Of a DNA stretch of 5,330 nucleotides, positions 1-5,330 are shown piece by piece. Position numbers and translations under genes: made by a program. The DNA is taken from NCBI GenBank assembly GCA_021821235.1, contig JAKACS010000283.1, positions 1 through 5,330 on the forward strand, written 5' to 3'. The notes beneath the pieces are model-generated. The model had not been told where the DNA came from, did no database searches, and saw nothing but the letters and a program-made list of their open reading frames with translations. The DNA comes from Bacillota bacterium. Its GTDB lineage: Bacteria > Bacillota > Bacilli > Bacillales_B > DSM-18226. Each line of letters begins with the position of its first letter. The stretch's first letter is position 1.

Positions 1-535
1 GCCATTTATTGCTCGTAAAAGAAGCTCCAGCAAAGGAAAGAAGCAGAACGTTAGGTATTTTCCCAATCGCTGATGCCACAAAGAAAGTTAGCCACTTTAC
101 CCTGCTTAGGCCACAGCCTATATTGACAACGGGCGCTGGGATGATCGGAATGATTCGGCTGATCAAAATGGCAGCAAATGCGTGTCTGTTTAAAAAAACT
201 TCAAAGTCTCTTATTTTCGGATAGTTTTGCAAACGGGTTTGGGCTGCCTCTCTGAAACCGTAGCGGCTTAGGAAGAAGAAGCCCATTGTACCGGCCATTG
301 ATCCAGCTAAGGTAATGGCAAAGCCCTGAGCAGTTCCGAACAGTGCACCAATCGTTCCAGCTAGAATCGGAAACGGAATCAGCGGGAAAAATACGGTTAT
401 TGCAACCAATATTGCACTCACAACCATCGCCATGCTGCTCCCGGATTTAATGATTTCCAGCAGCACTGCTTTTTGCGTGTAACCGACCACGATGATGAGG
501 AGCAAACTGCTGACGCTAATTATTTTTTTGTACAT
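1..535 (-). CDS. TVP38/TMEM64 family membrane protein (SNARE-associated/DedA superfamily), C-terminus off the left edge
   Basis: The reverse strand reads open from an ATG at 535 to the window edge: 178 codons with no stop, so the gene is cut at its 3' end. The start is supported by GGAGGA about 4 nt upstream (CCTCC on the plus strand at 541-545). The protein begins with a hydrophobic segment (residues 4-18). A second follows (about 35-58), then a Gly/Ala-rich re-entrant-like stretch (59-91) containing AGTIGALFG and GSMAGTMG. A polar linker follows (92-118), then the family hallmark SRIIPIIPAPVVNIGCGLS (126-144), and later the conserved AIGKIPN (156-162). These match the PF09335 core, with Arg127, Pro130, Pro133, Gly158 and Pro161 in the expected places. 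Members are integral membrane proteins; some in the wider DedA superfamily are linked to lipid scrambling or undecaprenyl-phosphate recycling, but the role of this branch is not settled. It has no visible operon partner in the window. Family assignment is confident, function is not. Confidence 0.85.
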   Translation of the reverse strand, partial: MYKKIISVSSLLLIIVVGYTQKAVLLEIIKSGSSMAMVVSAILVAITVFFPLIPFPILAGTIGALFGTAQGFAITLAGSMAGTMGFFFLSRYGFREAAQTRLQNYPKIRDFEVFLNRHAFAAILISRIIPIIPAPVVNIGCGLSRVKWLTFFVASAIGKIPNVLLLSFAGASFTSNKW

Positions 536-654
536 AACTTCCTCCGAAATCGGGTTTATGTTTATGTTTTAATTCGATTCTACCATACTATTTGAGAAAA
601 CTCTGCAATCGGTGAATTTCACGATCCAGCGAATGATGTGCCTTCCACCTTCCA

Positions 655-710
655 TAAGAGCAAAAGGCATAAGCACCTTGGTCAGCCCCGACAAATATAA
701 GTCCTTAATC
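655..710. repeat. Possible degenerate copy of a dispersed Bacillaceae intergenic repeat
   Basis: On the minus strand this segment contains GTCGGGGCTGACCAAGGTGC followed by TTATGCCTTTT. From memory this resembles a short non-coding element scattered between genes in several Bacillaceae genomes, usually with a core like CTTGTCGGGGCTGACCAAG. Only one copy lies in this window, so its repetitive nature cannot be shown here. The assignment rests on recall, not on comparison. Confidence 0.3.
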
Positions 711-731
711 TGTTTAAAATTCAACAATCAC

Positions 732-835
732 TCGATTTTGGGAATCATGGCCCTTCTTTGATTCCCGTTTTTACCGCGAACCATCGATTTTGGGAATCAT
801 AGGTTCTCATTGATCACCGTTTGCCGTACACCGAT
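732..835. repeat. Two tandem 52-bp repeat units with an identical 17-bp core
   Basis: The 17-mer TCGATTTTGGGAATCAT occurs at 732-748 and again at 784-800, exactly 52 bp apart. The following bases are also related: TTTGATTCCCGTTT at 757-770 against ATTGATCACCGTTT at 809-822. A short echo, CGATTT, sits at 837-842, one further 52-bp step on, so there may be a third, decayed unit. In unit 1 the core can fold: GGGAATCA (740-747) pairs with TGATTCCC (759-766) around an 11-nt loop. Unit 2 has lost that symmetry (TGATCACC). No coding potential is apparent. The period and identity are read directly; a biological role is unknown. Confidence 0.75.
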
Positions 836-917
836 CCGATTTGAACAAAAGATCATGAGCCTTTCATGGGTGGTAGCCTATTAGCCAAATAAATAGTCAT
901 TATGATCGTAAATCATC

Positions 918-959
918 AAAAAAAAAGGACCTTCCATCATTAATTTATGATAAAAGGTC
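918..959 (-). terminator. Strong intrinsic terminator of the LysM-NlpC/P60 gene
   Basis: On the minus strand, 16 nt after the stop codon, GACCTTTTATCAT (959-947) pairs with ATGATGGAAGGTC (940-928). This makes a 13-bp stem with two G-U wobbles and a 6-nt loop (946-941), followed after one C by a run of nine T (926-918). Stem, short loop and T-run are a classic Rho-independent terminator pointing left. It separates the hydrolase gene from the TVP38-family gene, which therefore needs its own promoter. Confidence 0.92.
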
Positions 960-975
960 TTCTAGTATCAACTTT

Positions 976-1986
976 TTAAAATGCGGAACGGGTTCCCAAG
1001 TATCTTGATGTCCAATACGAGTAGGTCATATCAGAAATTGTAATCCCGGATGAACCCGCATGGATAAATTTATTGTTTCCTAGATAGATTCCATTATGGG
1101 ATGGACCGGATTTGTATGTTTGATAGTAAACAATATCGCCAGGCTGCGGCGCACTTACTGGTCTTGTTGCATTCCACTGGGTCGCAACTGTCCTTGGTAA
1201 GCTGATTCCTACCTTATTAAACACATATTTTACAAAGCCGCTGCAATCAAAACCGGCTGGCGTATTGCCTCCCCATAAATAAGGCGTTCCGATATATTTC
1301 TTCGCTTCATCAATGACTGCCTGTGCTTTTGAGACAGAAGTACTGACTGGTTTGGCAACAACCGTAGCAGATGGTGCGGAAACCGAGGCAACAGTCGCTG
1401 TTGCAGCGGCAGTTCCACTGATTTTTAATGCTTGTCCAACATAGATGGTGTCAGAAGTTAAACCGTTTAAAGCTTTTAACTGAGCCACAGTTGTCTTGTA
1501 ACGAACGGCAATGACAGAAAGGGAATCTCCGCTTTGCACAGTATAGGTTGATAGATTAGCAGGACTGTCAGTCGCTGCACGAACAGGTTCGCTAGCTCCT
1601 GTCACATTCAGTTTTTGGCCAATGCGAATCAGATCTGAAGTCAGCCCATTGGCGCTTTTTAACTGACTAACCGTTGTTCCATACATTTTGGCAATGTCAG
1701 AAAGCGTGTCGCCGGCTTTCACGATATAGGTCGAACCGCTGCTTCCATTTGCAGAAGTAGCCGCTGAATCTTGAATTGATAGATTTTGATTTACATAAAT
1801 AAGGTCACTGGAAAGATTGTTCCATTCTTTTAATAGATTCATTGACACATGGTAATTTTGTGAAATTTTCCATAAGCTGTCCCCTGGCTGAACGGTGTAT
1901 GTATTTCCTGCTGCATTTGCAGAAGCACCAAATCCGGTGAATAAAATTCCCGCGGCTGCCGCAGCGCTCATAAGTTGTTTTCTCAT
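976..1986 (-). CDS. lytE: Secreted peptidoglycan D,L-endopeptidase with three LysM domains and an NlpC/P60 domain (LytE-like)
   Basis: This 336-residue protein is predicted to be exported and to cleave the D-gamma-glutamyl-meso-DAP bond in peptidoglycan stem peptides, the reaction known for Bacillus LytE, LytF and CwlS. A signal peptide (about 1-26) ends near ASANAA. Three LysM cell-wall-binding domains follow at about 29-71, 86-128 and 147-189, each with the pattern YxVxxGDxL...I, joined by Ser/Thr/Ala-rich linkers. A low-complexity Ala/Thr/Val/Ser linker (190-218) leads to the NlpC/P60 domain (about 222-336). Catalytic Cys248 lies in FDCSGF, His297 in SHNGIYLG and His309 in FIHAG, so the active site is complete. 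Three LysM repeats and a length near 334 fit LytE better than LytF (five) or CwlS (four), but orthology is inferred. The start is supported by AAGGAGT six bases upstream. A single-gene unit: terminator below, divergent gene above, WalR box upstream. Confidence 0.93.
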   Translation of the reverse strand: MRKQLMSAAAAAGILFTGFGASANAAGNTYTVQPGDSLWKISQNYHVSMNLLKEWNNLSSDLIYVNQNLSIQDSAATSANGSSGSTYIVKAGDTLSDIAKMYGTTVSQLKSANGLTSDLIRIGQKLNVTGASEPVRAATDSPANLSTYTVQSGDSLSVIAVRYKTTVAQLKALNGLTSDTIYVGQALKISGTAAATATVASVSAPSATVVAKPVSTSVSKAQAVIDEAKKYIGTPYLWGGNTPAGFDCSGFVKYVFNKVGISLPRTVATQWNATRPVSAPQPGDIVYYQTYKSGPSHNGIYLGNNKFIHAGSSGITISDMTYSYWTSRYLGTRSAF

Positions 1987-2059
1987 GATTGTACTCCTTG
2001 TTTTTTCTTTTTTACAAAACTATGATAAAGGAGTTTTAAACCTAAAAAACACCCATAAA

Positions 2060-2174
2060 TAGTGGTTTGCAAGGAAGTTTATTCCTCCAGTGGTAACGAC
2101 AGCCCTTTCTATGACAAACATAGAAGTTTGTCCAAATCCGTATTACAACTGGGATTGCCACCCATTTACCACTA
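2060..2174 (-). promoter_or_regulatory. Candidate structured 5' leader of the LytE-like gene
   Basis: Read on the minus strand, AGTGGTAA (2173-2166) can pair with TTACCACT (2096-2089), enclosing two smaller hairpins. One is TGGG/CCCA around a 7-nt loop (about 2165-2151). The other is GACAAAC/GTTTGTC around a 6-nt loop (2132-2113). Together these would form a three-way junction. The same 5' strand, as TAGTGGT (2174-2168), could instead pair with ACCACTA (2066-2060) nearer the gene, which excludes the first fold. I do not recognise a known riboswitch class (in particular not the c-di-AMP ydaO motif), and no convincing promoter places the transcript start upstream of this region. It could equally be DNA-level operator structure or chance. 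Confidence 0.3.
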
Positions 2175-2190
2175 CCGAATCACCTTATTC

Positions 2191-2207
2191 TGTAACATTA
2201 CTGTAAT
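2191..2207 (+). promoter_or_regulatory. WalR (YycF) binding box
   Basis: TGTAAC-ATTAC-TGTAAT matches the Bacillus WalR consensus TGT(A/T)A(A/T/C)-N5-TGT(A/T)A(A/T/C) at every defined position. It lies about 205 bp before the start codon of the LytE-like gene and about 170 bp before the radical SAM gene. The WalRK two-component system controls cell-wall hydrolases, and lytE is a known target in Bacillus subtilis, so the hydrolase is the likely target. The box reads toward the radical SAM gene, so its orientation relative to lytE is reversed. The match is seen directly; the regulation is inferred. Confidence 0.65.
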
Positions 2208-2283
2208 TTACTTTTAATTTTTCTAAAAATTCCTTGCTGAAACAATCAGCATATGTCGAAAGAACCACCTCTCAAAGTAGAAA

Positions 2284-2296
2284 TTTTGTAACAAAA
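2284..2296. promoter_or_regulatory. Interrupted palindrome, possible operator of the radical SAM promoter
   Basis: TTTTGT-A-ACAAAA is a perfect palindrome of two 6-bp arms around one base. Its centre is about 38 bp upstream of the TATAAT element at 2325, just upstream of the -35 position. That placement would suit a transcription factor site, but an A/T-rich palindrome this short can arise by chance and I cannot name a regulator. Confidence 0.25.
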
Positions 2297-2300
2297 CATC

Positions 2301-2330
2301 TATGCACTGGGTAGGAATAAATTTTATAAT
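2301..2330 (+). promoter_or_regulatory. Sigma-A-type promoter of the radical SAM gene
   Basis: A perfect -10 box, TATAAT, lies at 2325-2330, 45 bp before the start codon at 2376. The -35 position is poor: TATGCA at 2301-2306 with 18-bp spacing, or TGCACT at 2303-2308 with 16-bp spacing. This suggests a weak or activator-dependent promoter. Transcription would begin near 2337. Confidence 0.5.
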
Positions 2331-2375
2331 GAAGGTAGAAAAGCTTGGAAAAAATGATGAAGTTTGGTGATAAAA

Positions 2376-3554
2376 ATGCAGGTAACTGGCCATCCATATG
2401 GAAATGGGCACCCACATGCCCATGGAAAAGAAATTGATTACGATCAAAACCCGTTTATTGTCATTTGGGAAGTCACCCGGGCATGCCAATTAAAATGCGT
2501 GCATTGCCGTGCTGATGCGCAACTCCTTCCCGATCCGCGCGAATTGGCACATGAGGAAGGAATCAAGCTGATTGATGAGATTTATGAAATGAACAACCCG
2601 ATGCTCGTGTTTACTGGTGGGGATTGCATGCTGCGCGAGGATCTGTTTGAACTTGCCGATTATGCAGTAAAAAAAGGAATGCGCGTTTCAATGACGCCAA
2701 GTGCCACCCCGAATGTCACGAAAGAAAAAATGGAGCGCGCCAAAGCAGTGGGTCTTTCACGCTGGGGATTTAGCCTTGATGGGCCGAATCCGGAAATCCA
2801 CGATCATTTTCGCGGGACACCTGGTTCATTTGACCTAACGATCGAAAAAATTAGGTATTTGAACGAGCTAGAAATGCCGCTGCAAATCAATACTGTTATT
2901 TCTCGCTTCAACTATGACCATTTAGAAGAGATGTCTAAGTTGGTAGGCGAGCTAAAAGCTGTCATGTGGTATATATTCCTGCTAGTGCCAACAGGAAGAG
3001 GCCAAATCAAGGATTGCATCTCTCCAGTCGAGCATGAGAAAGTTTTTCGCTGGCTTTACGAACTCAGCAAAACAGCACCATATGATATTAAAACAACCGC
3101 AGCGCAGCATTATCGAAGGGTCGTACTTCAGCAAAAAATGCGCGAACATAAAATCGCATCCGGCGAAATCCATTACGAAGACTCGATCACAACGGACTTT
3201 GCCTCCATGCACGATGGTTTAAAACGGGCTCCTAAAGGCGTGAATGACGGCAATGGGTTCGCGTTCATTACCCATATTGGCGATGTGGTTCCAAGTGGTC
3301 TGCTGCCAATTGTAGCTGGAAATATCCGTGAAACGTCTCTGGCATCGATCTACCGAGAATCGAAAATTTTTAAAGACCTTCGCCAGCCCGATCAATACAA
3401 AGGCAAGTGCGGCGTTTGCGAATTCAATAAAGTTTGCGGCGGCTCCCGTTCAAGAACGTATGCGGTAACGGGCGATTATATGGAAAGTGAGCCATTCTGT
3501 GTTTATATTCCTGAAGTACTAAGAGGAAAGGAAAAGCCAGTGTCTATTTATTAG
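2376..3554 (+). CDS. Radical SAM/SPASM domain protein, TIGR04053 family (AhbD/NirJ-like architecture)
   Basis: With the ATG at 2376 the product is 392 residues. This start has GGTGAT, the 3' part of the extended Shine-Dalgarno sequence, 4 nt upstream; in-frame TTG (2364) and GTG (2367) starts lack a good site. The N-terminus is His-rich (His6, 12, 14, 16). The radical SAM core starts with TRACQLKCVHC, giving Cys37-x3-Cys41-x2-Cys44 for the SAM-binding [4Fe-4S] cluster. It continues with FTGGDCM (79-85), TPSATPN (107-113), FSLDGPN (132-138) and FLLVPTGRG (201-209). A SPASM-type C-terminus carries Cys345, 348, 354 and 375 (CGVCEFNKVCGGSRSRTYAVTGD), probably holding an auxiliary cluster. The motif order and phrases fit TIGR04053. 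Related enzymes act in alternative heme or heme d1 synthesis, but no such genes lie here and the substrate is unknown. It appears to be monocistronic, divergent from lytE and convergent with the ger genes. Confidence 0.9.
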   Translation: MQVTGHPYGNGHPHAHGKEIDYDQNPFIVIWEVTRACQLKCVHCRADAQLLPDPRELAHEEGIKLIDEIYEMNNPMLVFTGGDCMLREDLFELADYAVKKGMRVSMTPSATPNVTKEKMERAKAVGLSRWGFSLDGPNPEIHDHFRGTPGSFDLTIEKIRYLNELEMPLQINTVISRFNYDHLEEMSKLVGELKAVMWYIFLLVPTGRGQIKDCISPVEHEKVFRWLYELSKTAPYDIKTTAAQHYRRVVLQQKMREHKIASGEIHYEDSITTDFASMHDGLKRAPKGVNDGNGFAFITHIGDVVPSGLLPIVAGNIRETSLASIYRESKIFKDLRQPDQYKGKCGVCEFNKVCGGSRSRTYAVTGDYMESEPFCVYIPEVLRGKEKPVSIY

Positions 3555-3626
3555 AAGGACGAAATTTCTTCTGATGAAATAATGGCCTTCTTCACACGAA
3601 ATTTTGACGGTCAATACCCTGAATAA

Positions 3627-3649
3627 AGGGGCTGCAAAATTGCACCCCT
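3627..3649. terminator. Bidirectional terminator hairpin between convergent genes
   Basis: AGGGG (3627-3631) pairs with CCCCT (3645-3649) and TGCA (3633-3636) with TGCA (3641-3644). There is one bulged C (3632) and an AAAT loop. On the minus strand it begins right after the gerC-type stop codon, and the stem is followed by TTATT, a fair leftward terminator. On the plus strand the trailing bases are only modestly T-rich (CTCTTACT), so rightward termination is less certain. A second, weaker structure at 3553-3591 (AGAAGG/CCTTCT around an inner ATTTC/GAAAT hairpin) overlaps the radical SAM stop codon and lacks a clear T-run. Confidence 0.65.
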
Positions 3650-3650
3650 C

Positions 3651-4736
3651 TTACTCAATTAATCCTGTATCTTCAATATGTACCATAGCATGTACCCTGA
3701 ATGTCACATATGGGTAAAGCTGCCGCCATTTTTGCCAGTCGTTACGGCCAAAATGGCGGGAACGGTAACGCAGTCCAAATCCAATCGGATCCACATTCGC
3801 TTTTTGCATTTTCACTAGTAAATGTTTGGTCTCTTGTTCTATTGTTTTTTCCGCCAACTTTCCATATTGGTTCAGATCCTGATTATGAAGCGGAAACATC
3901 GCCTCTTCGATTTTACCTCCAACTTTTACAAACACATCAATGACGGGATGGTTCCGATTTTTGAAATTAATTTGAAAACTTGTTCCTATTTTTTGTGTAT
4001 CAATGATAAAATAAGACTTTCCTTGACGGACTTTCATCGCACTTTTTGATTCTAAGTTAAACAAAAAATTGAGTATTTTTGTCTCTTCTAATGATAGCTG
4101 CAACTGCAAATTCTTCTTATTAAACAAACCCACCCGATTGACTTCTAGGTACCCTTTTCGGGCATTAATAATTGGTAGCAGTGGGTCAAGTCCCCTTTCA
4201 GTAAATCTTTTTTTGAAATCAAATAAAAATTCCGGAAAAATATATGGCGTTTCCGACCCTTCTTTACCAAATGTCATAAAAATCCAGTTAGATGGAAATT
4301 GCTCTGATTTTGGTTTCACTTTTAAGACATCCAGTGCCGTTGGCTTGCCGATAGCTACCCAGGCAATTTCCTGAAAATCGCGTCTTCTAGATGGCCAATA
4401 ATATAAATGCGGTGCCATTCTTTTTTTGGCAACCTCATCGCTAATGAGATAGACCTTCGCATGGCTAAAGTCTACCTCTTTGTCCACTTTCGTTTTAATT
4501 ACACGGACTGCCTCGGCAATGGTATCGGCCTCCTCTGAGACAATCATAAAATCATTTGGTTTCTTATCAACCGATGGAATAGCGAATTTTATGCTGACAA
4601 GGTATTTTTTAACATTACTTTTAGCCACATCAATACCAATACCCACCGCAAAGAAGCGTTTATCGATATCTTTATAGCCACAGCCACCCAGAATAAAAAT
4701 TAAAAGAAGCGGCACAAACCATTGTAACTTCTTCAT
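3651..4736 (-). CDS. Spore germination lipoprotein, Ger(x)C family (GerAC/GerBC/GerKC-type subunit)
   Basis: This 361-residue protein is the C subunit of a nutrient germinant receptor, a lipoprotein anchored at the outer face of the spore inner membrane and needed for the spore to respond to germinants. A short signal sequence ends in the lipobox LGGC, with Cys19 as the lipid-modified residue. The N-terminal domain (about 21-195) includes FFAVGIGID, EEADTIAEAVRVI and the family-typical FSHAKVYLISDEVAKK (90-105). The C-terminal domain (about 200-361) contains EQETKHLLVKMQKANVDPIG (300-319) and ends with WQKWRQLYPYVTF and VHIEDTGLIE, very typical of the family. Length is close to the usual 370-400. 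The start is preceded by AAGGAGG about 8 nt upstream, inside the end of the permease gene, and ATGA overlaps its stop, so the two are probably translationally coupled. Which germinant it serves cannot be told from this subunit. Confidence 0.95.
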   Translation of the reverse strand: MKKLQWFVPLLLIFILGGCGYKDIDKRFFAVGIGIDVAKSNVKKYLVSIKFAIPSVDKKPNDFMIVSEEADTIAEAVRVIKTKVDKEVDFSHAKVYLISDEVAKKRMAPHLYYWPSRRRDFQEIAWVAIGKPTALDVLKVKPKSEQFPSNWIFMTFGKEGSETPYIFPEFLFDFKKRFTERGLDPLLPIINARKGYLEVNRVGLFNKKNLQLQLSLEETKILNFLFNLESKSAMKVRQGKSYFIIDTQKIGTSFQINFKNRNHPVIDVFVKVGGKIEEAMFPLHNQDLNQYGKLAEKTIEQETKHLLVKMQKANVDPIGFGLRYRSRHFGRNDWQKWRQLYPYVTFRVHAMVHIEDTGLIE

Positions 4737-5330
4737 TTTTTAACCCTCCTTCCAATCAACAAAATTAGAGGAATGCACAAGATCTCAACACCTACACGAA
4801 GCTGCAACCAATAGGAGGCAATTCGAATCAGCTGCAAAGCATCAATCTTTTGGACAGCAAAGAGGGAAAATCCTGCAAAAAGAATCAGAATAAAACTACT
4901 ATGTTTTTTACTTAAACGGTCTGCAACAAGCCCCTTAACAAGTTCGAGTGAAACATGCCAATGAATTGAAACGCTCAATAGGGTGATGCTGACGTAAAGC
5001 ATTAAAAAAATAAAAATAACTCGTTCAATTGGGCCAAACTTCATCCGTAAGGAATCCGCGGTTGTAATCCATGGATACAGATACTCGTCAGACCCGTCAG
5101 CACCATGAATGCCGATTGGGATAAAAAAAGTGGTAAAAAGAGTAAATATGGCTAGAAAGAGTACTGCGACAAGATTTCTATTTTTAAGTTTCTCTTGGAA
5201 AAGTCGATTAAAAATAAACACATTTGCATAGCCCGAAAACGTATAAGAAGCCGCTGCCAGTGCTTCAAAATTTGGCCATGCAAAGAAGTGGGTTCCTACC
5301 TCAAGGACAGAATCCCAATTTAAATCTTGG
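4733..5330 (-). CDS. Spore germination permease, GerAB/PF03845 family, N-terminus off the right edge
   Basis: The reverse strand is open from the window edge to a TGA at 4733-4735, giving the last 198 residues of a protein whose family is usually about 365 long. A GTG at 5219-5221 is an internal Val codon, not the start: the 36 upstream codons stay open and fit the family (WPNFEALAAASYTFSGYAN). The visible part has at least four membrane segments: around NLVAVLFLAIFTLFTTFF, VIFIFLMLYVSITLLSVSI, FILILFAGFSLFA and VGVEILCIPLILLIG. The FGPIERVIFIF stretch corresponds to the ER-D/E-x-x-F region before a late transmembrane helix in GerAB proteins. GerB subunits resemble APC-superfamily transporters; GerAB has been shown to bind germinant and set receptor specificity in Bacillus. 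It overlaps the gerC-type gene by 4 nt (ATGA). A GerA-type subunit gene is expected further upstream, beyond 5330. Confidence 0.92.
   Translation of the reverse strand, partial: QDLNWDSVLEVGTHFFAWPNFEALAAASYTFSGYANVFIFNRLFQEKLKNRNLVAVLFLAIFTLFTTFFIPIGIHGADGSDEYLYPWITTADSLRMKFGPIERVIFIFLMLYVSITLLSVSIHWHVSLELVKGLVADRLSKKHSSFILILFAGFSLFAVQKIDALQLIRIASYWLQLRVGVEILCIPLILLIGRRVKK

Larger units (their letters stand above)
546..917. other. Gene-free intergenic stretch, 372 bp
   Basis: I see no convincing coding sequence on either strand. The part next to 545 is the upstream region of the TVP38-family gene. It contains TAGAAT on the minus strand (plus 577-582), a possible -10 about 40 nt before the start codon, but no good -35 at the usual spacing, so a promoter is only suggested. 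The rest holds the two repeat features listed separately (655-710 and 732-835). The right end is the A-run of the hydrolase gene's terminator. Confidence 0.6.

Noticed and set aside
9..224. Plus-strand 71-codon ORF at the left edge
   Set aside because: It lies antisense inside the TVP38-family gene, which has a clear family match and ribosome binding site.
732..842. CRISPR array
   Set aside because: Only two good repeat copies are present and the intervening bases are themselves related, unlike unique spacers; no cas genes are nearby.
1230..1418. Minus-strand 62-codon ORF
   Set aside because: Alternative-frame shadow inside the LysM-NlpC/P60 gene.
1987..2190. ydaO-type c-di-AMP riboswitch upstream of the hydrolase
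   Set aside because: That class can precede NlpC/P60 genes, but I could not find its conserved 3' segment (the CCCGAAYCCGUCAGCUAAC-like motif) or its other hallmark pieces here.
1987..2190. SigI promoter for the LytE-like gene
   Set aside because: lytE is SigI-dependent in B. subtilis, but no ACCCCC-like -35 paired with a CGAA-like -10 is visible on the minus strand.
2354..2437. 27-codon ORF starting ATGATG just upstream of the radical SAM start and overlapping it in another frame
   Set aside because: Only a weak GGA lies upstream and most of its length is out-of-frame reading of the real gene. A regulatory upstream ORF or RiPP precursor is possible but nothing supports it.
2223..2489. Minus-strand 88-codon ORF across the divergent control region
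   Set aside because: It covers the radical SAM promoter and the antisense of that gene's start, has no good ribosome binding site, and its composition (Phe/Ile/Ser/His) looks like a frame shadow.
3701..4677. Several plus-strand ORFs of 65-101 codons
   Set aside because: All are antisense shadows of the Ger(x)C gene, which is confidently identified by its lipobox and C-terminal motifs.
5219..5221. GTG as the start of the GerB-type permease
   Set aside because: The frame stays open for 36 more codons to the window edge and encodes family-like sequence, so this GTG is an internal Val codon.

Overview
The window looks like chromosome from an endospore-forming member of the Bacillaceae (Bacillus, Neobacillus or a relative). 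It carries the end of a spore-germinant-receptor operon (GerB/GerC type), a three-LysM NlpC/P60 cell-wall hydrolase of the LytE type, strong GGAGG-type ribosome binding sites, and a perfect match to the Bacillus WalR binding consensus. The genus cannot be fixed from sequence reading alone.

Layout from left to right. (1) 1-535, minus: the start of a TVP38/TMEM64 (SNARE-associated/DedA superfamily) membrane protein whose C-terminus runs off the left edge. (2) 546-917: a long gene-free stretch with a 52-bp-period repeat and what looks like a worn copy of a dispersed Bacillaceae intergenic repeat. (3) 918-1986, minus: a secreted LysM-LysM-LysM-NlpC/P60 D,L-endopeptidase followed by a strong intrinsic terminator. 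(4) 1987-2375: a divergent control region of about 390 bp. It holds a WalR box, a potentially structured leader for the hydrolase, a small palindrome and a TATAAT promoter element for the rightward gene. (5) 2376-3554, plus: an apparently monocistronic radical SAM/SPASM protein of the TIGR04053 type, related in architecture to AhbD/NirJ. (6) 3555-3650: a convergent gap with a bidirectional terminator hairpin. (7) 3651-4736, minus: a Ger(x)C lipoprotein. (8) 4733 to beyond 5330, minus: a GerAB-type germination permease, overlapping the lipoprotein gene by 4 nt (ATGA). The GerA-type subunit would be expected beyond the right edge.

The GerB and GerC proteins would form part of an inner-membrane receptor that senses germinants in the dormant spore. 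The LytE-like enzyme would act outside the membrane, cutting peptidoglycan cross-bridge peptides during growth, and is probably under WalRK control. The radical SAM gene has no recognisable functional partner here, and its substrate is unknown. I do not see a clearly new multi-gene system. The points most worth a second look are the hydrolase leader, with two mutually exclusive pairings, and the unusual features of the radical SAM protein (a His-rich N-terminus and a Cys in the GGD motif).
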